DNA from: Hygrophila difformis
Taxonomy: Eukaryota; Streptophyta; Magnoliopsida; Lamiales; Acanthaceae
DNA length: 64,000 bases
Reading direction: 5' to 3'
Assembly (NCBI GenBank): GCA_030278955.1
Contig: JAOANR010000006.1
Coordinates: 8,827,915 to 8,891,914, forward strand
Positions 55,186 through 64,000 of the stretch are shown piece by piece. A model generated the notes under the pieces. That model searched no databases, was not told where the DNA came from, and was given only the letters and a program-made list of their open reading frames with translations. Positions within the stretch are counted from its first letter, which is position 1. The number at the start of each line of letters is the position of its first letter. Position numbers and translations under genes: made by a program.

Positions 55186-56913
55186 CTAGATTTTTTCGCC
55201 CGCTACGCACGGGTGTTGAACGAATATGACGATATAAAATGAGAATATAATACTTTTTGGATTACATGATAGTCAATTTCTTTTGTTTAAATAGTGATTG
55301 AAATGCATTCAACAAAAAGACTAAAAGGAAAATAAAGGAGATAATAAGATGAATGAAATAAATTCAAGCTCAGGTAGAAATAATATAAAATAAATTATTT
55401 TTACTGTTACAAAATTAAATGTATATAGTTTTATTTCATATCTAAAATGATGAGAGTAAGTGGAAAATAAATACTCCTTAACTATTCAAAATTAGAAAAA
55501 ATTACTCCATCCTTCCCACTAATTCTGTCTTACTTTCCTTTTTAGTCTGTCTCACTACAATGGTCAAATTTCCCTTTTTAGAAAAACTACTCCATAAACA
55601 TCAACTAAAACATCGCATCAACTAATTACTCCGCTTTATCACAATAACTCATTATACCTAAAATACTGTGCTCAAAAGTTTTGGGATGGTATTACCAGAA
55701 CTGATGGAGTATTTTTTTGTATTATTAATATTTAAAAAAAAATTAGTTTTACTCCTAATATGTTTTACATTTTGACTATTATCCCTAAAGTTTTTTAAAA
55801 AAATATTATTTATATTTTTTTATTATCTTTTCATCATTTAAAACTTGTATTTTATTATGTAATGTATTTTTAATTTTTTTGATAAACAGTGACACTCATG
55901 TGCTGGTAAAGGTGTGTGGGAGCCCAAATCACACAAATTATTATTTTAAATTTTTGTTGTGATTAGTTTTTATGGACTAATCCATAATTTTATAAAATAA
56001 ATTTTAGCTATAATACGTTTTGATTATCTGTTTTAAAATATAATTTTAGTCCATAATATTTTATCCAATTTTTTCTTTTTCATATTGATTATGAAAAAAA
56101 TTTGGTAGTTAATATTTTCCTTTAATTTAATTAAATTTTTATTATTTTTCAATTCATTATTATTATAAACCTTAAAATCGAATTTATGCTCCGATACCAA
56201 GTCTTTTAGGGGTATACTTCATATATTCTTTTACAGTACAAAATATTTAAAAAAATTGTATAATAATTTACTCCAAATTTCATATACATTTTTATTTTAT
56301 ACTGAAATATATGAGAATAATTAAATTATGATGTGTTTTAGTTTTTTTATTTTCTTCTTTAAAACGAAAAAAATATGTAGAATTTGTTTAGAATGATATA
56401 AAAGTTTTTAGGTTATTAGTTATTTTACATTAATCAATATATTTAGGGTCAATTTAATGTTTACATCATATTTTTAATGAAATATTTTTATTTAAAATAT
56501 AATTATTATATTCCTTATATTGATATATGATTGTATATTTTTTAGGCATAAATCTATAACCTAATTAAATTTATTTAATAATATTATAGTACTAATATTT
56601 TTTAAAATATTATATATACATCAAATAATTTATATATATTTGTATTCAATTATATCTTTTTAAAATATATATGAAGATTTTCTAAAGATTTTGTTATATT
56701 AATAGATAGATTTATTTTCTAAATATAGATATTGATGATGTGGCCGATGACGTGGAATTAGTCAGCATATTACGTGTAAACTTAAGAGCCGTTGATCTAA
56801 AAATGAACGTATAATGACTGATTAACCCTTTAAAATTAAGAAGGATGAATTAAATTTAATAAGGACAAAAGAGTCTGCACATGCCAAAAAGTATTCAGGA
56901 TTTATTATATAGA
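55186..56913 (-). mobile_element. Non-autonomous Helitron candidate (1728 bp)
   Basis: On the minus strand the 5' end is A|TCTATATAATAAATCC at 56913. The 3' end has CCCGTGCGTAGCGGGC, a short stem, then a T/A stretch and CTAG|T at 55186. These are the hallmarks of plant Helitrons: TC start, hairpin, CTRR end, insertion between A and T, no TSD. No Rep/helicase frame. A Stowaway-like MITE (55505-55709) and a SINE-like fragment (about 55874-55950) lie inside it. Confidence 0.72.
55505..55709. mobile_element. Stowaway-like MITE inside the Helitron (205 bp)
   Basis: CTCCATCCTTCCCACTAATT at the left and CCAGAACTGATGGAG at the right, TA flanks. Confidence 0.6.
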
Positions 56914-57413
56914 TTACTTTTCAAGTATAACACTCGTATGTATTTTACACCGTATTTATGGATCAAATAATGCAAAATAAAATGTAGTATATTATACTAT
57001 ATATTTATTAAAGATAAATTTTGCCGAATAAATTATTATTATATATATATGTCATCAAGTGTTTGATGTGATTTATTTGAAGAGTTTTAAATATACCTTA
57101 TGTTATTATGTAAATAAATTAAAAAGTGATAATTTTTTGAATTAATTAGTAAAATACTTTATTTTCTCTTTTAATTTCCTTCTAATCATTCACTCAATTA
57201 TTAAAATAAACTTGATAAAATAATAGTATTAATTTCACTGAATTCAACCATATGACATATCTAGAACGAATTAAATAGTATATCAAAAAAAAAGAACGAA
57301 TTAAATAAAGTAATATACTATTAATTAATTATTAATAAGAAGTTGTTTGGCATAATTTTATTCTCCCAGATGTACCAAAGGACGGACGGCTCCTCGTTCG
57401 CTATGGAGTCATA

Positions 57414-57674
57414 ACCCTTTGTCTCATTTTGATTTTTACGGGTCCACCTAACATATATATCGATACACATTTTTAACGGTTAATAACTTAAATTATATAT
57501 GATAAAAAAAATTATAAAATTTTAATATTATAAAACTATAATATTAGACGAATATAACAATATCTCATTTGACCATGTTTTTTCTTACATAATTATGATA
57601 AAAATTCGAATCAAACTTAAACAGTAAATAGTGCAAAAAAGTCAAACGTAGCAATCAAACTGAGACGGAGGAAG
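57414..57674. mobile_element. Stowaway-like MITE, degenerate (about 260 bp)
   Basis: ACCCTTTGTCTCATTTTGA at the left, inverted as TCAAACTGAGACGGAGGAAG at the right, TA flanks. The left end has lost the canonical CTCCCTCC start. Confidence 0.5.
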
Positions 57675-58416
57675 TATACACTAGCCACTGATATTCACCA
57701 AATAAAGTAGAAAATGTGGCAATGAATATTTTTATGAGATAAATAAATGACCCTGACCCTCCATTTGTCTCGAAAAAATATTTTTATAAGATAAATTTAA
57801 TTTAAAATTAATTCCATTTTATACAGTTAAAAAAAATCAACTTAAAACACAAAAAAAAAAGGAAAAAAAAGGAGGGAGATTATTAACATTTTATTCCACG
57901 AATATAACCTAAGTATTTGTAAGACGGACGACAAACAACTGCCGAACTCCTCAACACAATGTTCACATTGAAGCATTGTTAGCAGGCCTTGGTGGGCTAC
58001 GGGTATGTTTGGAAAATTATTAGAGTTTAGCATCTGTAGTTTGAAGTTTAGAGTCTGCAGTTTAAAATTAATGGTGAAAATAGTTTAAAATTTGAATAAT
58101 GATGTTTAGTAATACAATTTTAAATTAGAGTTTAGAGTCTGAAGTTTGGAAAACTAAAGGCTGGGGAGGAGAGTGTTCAGAATTTAGAAATTAGAAATTA
58201 AAGATTAAAATTTTTTTGGTACACATTAGAGATTAAAATTTGACAGTTAATATAATTAATGAATATGATACTATTTTGATTATGTATTTTAAAAATTCAA
58301 CAGCTAGCGTTTGACCTACTACCAAGAATGACCGTTTTTCTCGCAGGATCCCGGGAGTCCAGGTCCCAGCCAAGATCCTATTAGTACTTAATTAATCCCC
58401 TTCCGGCCTTCCCTTA

Positions 58417-58982
58417 GGGCACGTTTGGAACATTGTACTGTATTATGGTGTATTGTATTATTTAATGCGGGTGTATTGTATTATGATGTATTGTATTAAA
58501 TTAATGTTATACACAGTGTTTAGTGTTGATGTTGTATTACATCATCATATATTATATTTTAAACAACTAAATAAAAAGAAATTTTTTCTAATTTATTAAT
58601 AAATAATATACTTAAAATAAAATTATTTTAAAAATAATTAAATTAAAATAATTAATATAATGATAAATAATTTATTAAAAATATTATTTAAATAATTAAA
58701 TTAAAACAATTAATATATTAATAAATAATATATAATATTATTATAATGTCATAATATTTAATAGTTATGAGATGCATAAGGAAAAAAGAAAACAAACATA
58801 AATAAAAAATAATACACCACAAACCCACCCTCACACAAGGTATTAAATAATACATCAAACCCCTCATTAAAATAATACTTATACATGTTAAAACTCACCA
58901 AACATAGGATAGTATTATTTTAGTACATAATGTTAATACTATACACCCTAATACATCCCAATACACCATAACAAACATACCC
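58417..58982. mobile_element. PIF/Harbinger-like (Tourist) MITE (566 bp)
   Basis: Left GGGCACGTTTGGAACATTG, right end inverted GGGTATGTTTGTTATGGTG, then GTATTG words on both sides. The 3-bp duplication TTA (58414-58416, 58983-58985) fits PIF/Harbinger. No ORF. Confidence 0.72.
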
Positions 58983-59555
58983 TTATTCCTCAAGGATGTT
59001 TGTATGTTTTTGGCAAAATATTGGACAGTCCTAACAGTTGATTTTCGGGGTGATGCACATATTGCTGGTTTGTGTACTTTTAAGTGTTGATTTATTTGGA
59101 CAAATTTGCACCCAGTTACCGATAATCAAACATTATTTTCTCCCACTCACACTCAACAACAAGTCATAATTAAATTGAATTGTGAAGATGACATTTCAAC
59201 CAACTTAGATATTACCATCTCAATAATTGTACAATGCTAACAAAATTAATGCATGAAATGATGCAAACAAGAAATTAACTTTGACAATTAGCATTGGAAT
59301 CATATACTACTATGTATATGACCTTTTTAAAAAGAGAGAAACCGAACTGCAAACATAAATGATAAATTTGCTTTTACAGTAGGGCAGTAGATAAGATCAA
59401 AAGAGGAAACTTTACTATAATGACCTTGGAGCAAATAGAATCCAATTCACATGATATACTATTATACATTGAACTTTTTATTGTACAGTTAGATGGATAA
59501 TTTACTAAAATCGGATTTTAAATTAAAGATTTGGAATTTGAGGTGAAGCGTTTTA

Positions 59556-60288
59556 CTCCCTCCGTCCCATTAAAAGTGGCCACTATTCTTTTTTGGGGTG
59601 TCCCATTAAAAGTGGCCACTTTCCTTTTTAAGTAAATTAGATTAACATAAACATGATTAAAAACCCCACAATAATGACAATTGTACTTTCTGCCGCCCCT
59701 ATATATGTTTAACCATTAATATCTCAAAATGGGTATAAATAAAAATTATATAAAATATATATTCTAAAACTATACGATTAGACGATTCCAACAAGATCAC
59801 ACTTGACTATTTTTGTCTTTCTACATCATACGATAACATTAAGTCAAAGTTAAATACTCCCTCTGTCCCATTTAAGATGTCTTGTTTCATTTCTGCACAC
59901 AATCCAATACACTTTTTCAATCGTTAATATCTCGAAATATATACAAAAGAAAATTATATAAAATATATATTATAAAACTACATGATTATACGATTCTAAC
60001 AAGATCCAATTCGACTATTTTTTTTCAAATATATACTTGGAATAATATTGAGTCAAAGTTAATCAATGAACAGTGCAAAAAAGTCAAACCAGACATCTTG
60101 TCTGGGACGGAGGGAGTAATAAATATGGTTAAAAGTCAAATGTAACCATTATAAATTAGATGGATGAATTAGTCAAATTTACTCACACCACTTTAACTAC
60201 TAAATCCCACTACCTAAATTCTCGTGCCCAAAAGAAAGGGGCCACTTATATTGAGACGGAGGGGCCACTTATATTGAGACGGAGGGAG
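59556..60288. mobile_element. Stowaway-like MITE, family 1, copy 3, carrying a nested MITE
   Basis: CTCCCTCCGTCCCATTAAAA to TTGAGACGGAGGGAG with TA flanks. It is split by another MITE at 59857-60116. A 25-bp GGCCACTTATATTGAGACGG unit is duplicated at its right end. Confidence 0.85.
59857..60116. mobile_element. Stowaway-like MITE nested in another MITE (260 bp)
   Basis: CTCCCTCTGTCCCATTTAAG at the left and GTCTGGGACGGAGGGAG at the right, TA flanks. Removing it with one TA restores the host MITE sequence (AAATAATAAATATGG) seen in copy 1. Confidence 0.88.
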
Positions 60289-60290
60289 TA

Positions 60291-61112
60291 TTTATTTTTA
60301 ATAGCAGGAGGCAGGAGGACTGTGGACTCAGGACTCAGAGGCGCAAAGATTGACGGAGGACAGATGTACTACGTGAAAATAGGCGGTTGGTGGGCCCCAA
60401 TTAATGTCTTTTCCGTACCGTACGAAACCCAATCTAATTCTCCACCACCGACCCCACACCTTTATTTATTTATTTCTTTATTTATTTTTTTACTATTTTT
60501 AATGTAAAATTTGGTGGGTATATACCCCCAATTTATGCTTTGGACAATGCAGTGGACCTATGTCACGCTTTATGCTTTATTCACCCACACTCCTAGTCCT
60601 ACCATAAATCATGCCACTTTATATCATATATTCATATAGTATATTCAAAAGATAAAATAACAGTATAGAACTAATTTATAGGTCATAAAGAAAAAGGAAA
60701 AGATAGAAGTTTATATAATTATATTGTTCGAATCATTAGCTGTTGGATTCTATTAGTATTTTGGATTATTTTTGAAGACATTTTTATTTTCTTCGAAAAG
60801 AAAATAAATAAATAAACTTTATACATTTATGTATGTAAGAACCTTCATCTTGCGTGTTGATTTATTTGCATTCTTTACTTCATAATATCATGGTGATAAT
60901 ATAACGATTGAAGAACCCCAAAATGGAAATTTTATTTGATTAGTTAACCTTTTTTTAATCGGCAAATGTGACTTTAATACCCCAACAAGAAAATACATTC
61001 AGTTCAGTACCCGCATACCATAATACTTCAGGTTTGATACCTATCCCTGAATTTACCATTTCTTTATGAAAATAAAAAACGGAAATGACTAATATACCCC
61101 CAATCGATATTT
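60291..61112. other. Intergenic stretch before the right-edge gene
   Basis: No gene. About 60960-61075 has repeated TTCAGTTCAGTACCC / TTCAGGTTTGATACC phrases, somewhat like MULE terminal sequence. The frame at 60160-60507 is built from MITE sequence and is not credible. Confidence 0.45.
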
Positions 61113-61479
61113 GTGCCAAGAAATAGAGGTAAGGTTAGTTTTGCCAATTCTACTTTACTGCAGGGTGGCAGGCCGAATCATACGTTTTCTAAAAAAAACT
61201 CCAACCCATTAATGATGAAAGGAATCCAAACCCCCCCTACCCCCCTCACTCGAGCTCACTCCATCTTCCCCACTACGCAGGTCGTTACTCGAGCTTCCAA
61301 CTCCCCACTACGCGGCTGTTGCGGAGACGACGAAGCCGGGGTATTGGGTAGGGTTGTGGGCAAGTTTGCTTCCGTTATTACGCTCGAAGGCTGGGGTTCT
61401 CCATTTTCATTTGTGGTTCGAAGGGTTTCCTATTTCGGAGGTTGAAGAAGGGCAAAACCCGGCGATCAATGGGAAATAG
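61113..61479 (+). other. Probable 5' untranslated exon of the right-edge gene
   Basis: GC-richer than its surroundings and ending in a good donor AATAG|GTAAGG (61479/61480), which pairs with the acceptor TTTGCAG|CGTG at 62032/62033 just before the coding ATG. A 110-codon frame (61113-61445) lies in it; it may be a chance or upstream ORF. The transcription start is unknown. Confidence 0.45.
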
Positions 61480-62048
61480 GTAAGGCAAATGGTGATTATG
61501 CCGAGTTCATCGTTCAATGGGTTATATTATTGCTGTTTTGGTTCGTTGCTTGGGCATTTTTTAGTGCGACGGTTTTGCTAATTTTTTTCTCAGAATTTCT
61601 GTGGTTGTATGAGATTAAAGTTTGTAATGTTGCTCATTTATGTATGAGATTGAAGTTTGTAATGTTGCTCTTAGTTTCGCTATATCAGACACTGGTTTTG
61701 GGGTTCTTTGCGAAAGAAATTATAAGTTAGGGGCGTAGGGTTTAGTGAAGTAGTCCATTATTCGGAATCGATTTTGCTATACCCGTGTAGAGCTTACGAA
61801 CACTATTGATGAGCTGATGAGTACATTTTTGTGGTGGGTCGCGTATACAGCTTTGTCCCTATGAATAATACTATTGTATGTTTGAGACTATACCAGTTGG
61901 CCCCAAAGTTGTTTGTTCCAAATTAAAAGTTGAAATCTGTGCGATGTTGGGCAGTTTTGTTTGTAGTATTGTTTACTGACGAGTCTGGTATTCAATATAC
62001 TGAACATTAGTGTGAAATAATGTGCTTTGCAGCGTGACGAAAAGAAAA

Positions 62049-64000
62049 ATGCCTCCGAAAGGTAGTCGGAAATCGAGTAAAAAAGAGGGGAGTAAAAAGG
62101 GAAGTAAACCGAGTAAAAAAGATGGAAGCAGAGAGGGAAGTGAAGAGGGAAGTGAACCAAAGGGTGAAGAATGTGGCGCGCAAATGTTTACGACTAGGTG
62201 CAGCGTTTCGGTATTGCAGGAGGCGATGAGCGAGGTGGAGGGCAGAATGACGGAAGCACAACTGAATGCGATTAAGCGGACACCCTTTTACCATTATGCG
62301 AAGGTGGAAGGTGGTTATTCCAGCAGGACAAGGCTGCAGGCCCTTGTTGAAACTTTCAACGCGGAGAGGTTGGCATTCGTTTTGGGAAACGGGATTTCGC
62401 TGCCGTTCAAAGCATGGGAATTTTCAGTGGTGTTGGGCCTCCCACACAAGGGGATATACGTGCACCCTGACTTTGAGCCGGCCTCGAGGTTTAAGGAGAA
62501 GTATTTCGGTAAAAGATCGGGTAATTTGAGAAGGGGCGAGTTGCTGGAGCTGCTGGCGAATCTTGCGGGAACCGAACATGACCTAGATTTTGCTCGGGCC
62601 TTCGTCCTATCGGTGTTTGGTTGCATCCTCTTCCCGACGTCCTCATACTCACTCCCGGAATTTCTTGTCCACCACGTGGACAACCTAAACCGACTAGGGG
62701 AGTATAGTTGGGGGAATGCGGCATATGATTTTGTTGTTGATTCATTTCGAAGACGCGTGGTGGAGAGTAAGGTCTATGTGGATGGGTGCACAGTGGGGGT
62801 CATGGTAAGTGTCAATACTTGACTGAACATTAAATACACCACTCTTGTACTTCCGATATACTTTACATGTCTTTATTGAGAACCATTTCTATATTGATGG
62901 GTATACGTGTTTGCGCGCAGGGCTGGTTTTACGAAAGACTCCCGCATTTGGCCAGGCCACTTTCCGAGCCAATTATCCCGCGTTTCGTGAGATGGGCTGA
63001 CAAACACGCTAGCTTGGATGACTGTATTGCTGACCTGCAGACAATCAGGAAACATGATATCCGCGAGTTCCACATGATGGAGAGGGAACGGAAATTTGTG
63101 ACTCCGGTTGTGGCCACACCACTGGATGATGTAATGGAAGACGACGAGGGACAGTTCGATAAACTACCTCATAAGAAAAAGCGTAAGAAGCGGTATGGCA
63201 AAAAGGTACATGGATACATTCTCATTGGTAGCCAACCGGAATACATTTGGTATCCGTGGGAACATTTTTTATGCCTTATCCGAGATTCTATTGGTATTGA
63301 TATATCGGTTGTCTTATTGCTTGATGGTACACTGATGTAGGAAGGGAGCAAGAGAGAGACCAATGAAGAGGAGAAGACAACGCAAGAGGAGGTTGAGGTA
63401 AATTATTCGTAGGATACGTTGGTGGAACTGTTTTGCATGTTTGTTTATCTCTGATTTTTTTTTTTATCGAGTGCGTTATGGTAATGTGGTGTTGGAGTGT
63501 TGCCTCATTGCAATTTATAGGGGACAAAGAACATGTTGACCGAGGATGAGAACAAGAAGGAAGAGGTAAGCATCTGGAGCTGCTTGGGTCTCATTTTTTC
63601 TTTGACTACTAGATTAGTATTTCTAGTTCATTGAAGTTGTATAGGAGTAAGCATATTGTGGCATTGATTTTAGCAGTATATGTCTGTTGAATCTACGCAG
63701 GAGGAGGAGTTTAAGGACGAGGACACCGAGTCGGAGGACGAGGAGAGGGTTCTGATTGAGGATAGAACCGCCTCATCCTCCGACGAAGAGTATAGAGTCC
63801 CGTACCCAGCGAGGGCCATTGACAGTTTGGATCCGAATGTTTATTGGTCTGAGTCAGGAATAGAATCAGGGGAGGCTGCGGATGTTGGGCCAGGAGAGGA
63901 ATCAACAAAAGGTGGCAAGCGAGGCAAAGGTACGGATGTTGAAACAACTGTTGGGCCATCTCATGAGGAGGTGGCAATTGCGGTCGAGGGAATGTTATAC
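62049..64000 (+). CDS. Plant mobile-domain/DUF1985-like acidic protein, multi-exon, cut by window end
   Basis: Predicted exons: 62049-62804, 62921-63205, 63341-63397, 63521-63565 and 63701 to beyond 64000, each with GT-AG borders and every intron in phase 0. After a Lys/Ser/Gly-rich N-terminus (KGSRKSSKKEGSKKG) comes a domain (about residues 45-280) with features of the plant DUF1985/aminotransferase-like mobile domain: WEFSVVLGLPHKG, ELLANLAG, CILFPTSSYSLPEFLVHHVDNLNRLGEYSWGNAAYDFVVDSF and GCTVGVMGWFYERLPHL. Downstream exons are short and Glu-rich. Such domains occur in host proteins (MAIN-type) and in ORFs carried by Mutator-like elements next to Ulp1 protease; the missing 3' end would decide. 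The ATG at 62049 was chosen because the longer frame begins upstream of a probable splice acceptor. Confidence 0.6.

Noticed and set aside
60160..60507. 115-codon ORF near 60.3 kb
   Set aside because: Its first half is MITE sequence; no conserved content.
1..64000. tRNA, rRNA or organelle insertions
   Set aside because: No cloverleaf, rRNA core motif or recognisable plastid or mitochondrial gene was seen; the only tRNA-related sequences are primer sites and SINE-like boxes. A tRNAscan run would settle it.

Overview
The window reads as nuclear DNA of a flowering plant, most likely a eudicot. It is AT-rich, has GT-AG introns, carries a SAUR gene and a CURLY FLAG LEAF 1-like gene, and is packed with plant-type transposable elements (Ty3/Gypsy LTR elements, an L1-type LINE with RNase H, Stowaway-, hAT- and Harbinger-like MITEs, Helitron ends, tRNA-derived SINEs). 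Only three host-type genes can be supported, all in the right part: a WW-domain/EAR-motif protein (47300-48055, +), a SAUR (52348-52722, -), and a multi-exon acidic protein of the plant mobile-domain/DUF1985 type that runs off the right edge (62049 onward, +).

Left part. Positions 1-1303 are decayed repeats with a possible endogenous pararetrovirus fragment (555-926, -). A Ty3/Gypsy chromovirus-like element fills 1304-10127. Its 2.8 kb LTRs are nearly identical, it has a 5-bp TSD (TTGTG), an initiator-Met-type primer site and a polypurine tract. Its interior is only 3.25 kb, lacks gag and the integrase core, and is full of stops.

Centre. Positions 11024-39085 form a nested stack. A minus-strand LINE (about 5.7 kb without its insertions; TSD TTTAATATCATAA/TTTAATAACATAA) was invaded twice by one large LTR family. 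The first insertion left a solo LTR (11991-16660, -, TSD GGCCG) inside LINE ORF2. The second is a complete 17.7 kb element (20002-37701, +, TSD CCCGT) inside LINE ORF1. Removing each insertion with one TSD copy joins the LINE reading frames exactly. LINE ORF1 and ORF2 then meet in an ATGA stop/start overlap. The 17.7 kb element has two 4542-bp LTRs differing at about seven sites by eye, an Asp-tRNA-type primer site, and no recognisable protease, reverse transcriptase or integrase. It encodes one long spliced frame with a domain resembling the 'putative plant transposon protein' family, broken by amber stops and a frameshift.

The most striking structure belongs to this large family. It has clusters of GC-rich dyads built on TTGTCGCGGAAC / GTTCCGCGACAA arms around a 3-nt spacer, repeated every 80-110 bp. 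They lie in two places in each LTR and once in front of the internal open reading frame. The arms covary, and two of the three cluster types sit just upstream of a TATA-like box. I regard this dyad array, plus the hairpin/AAATGTGAGGATGTTG module that occurs three times in the element, as the best candidate for something undescribed.

Right part. Positions 39099-64000 are AT-rich and hold at least eleven TA-flanked Stowaway-like MITEs (one nested in another), two hAT-like MITEs, a Harbinger-like MITE (TSD TTA), a complete non-autonomous Helitron candidate (55186-56913, -), a second Helitron 3' end (43311-43338), a truncated LINE 3' end, SINE-like copies and the three genes. All homology statements come from motif recognition by eye; no database search was possible.
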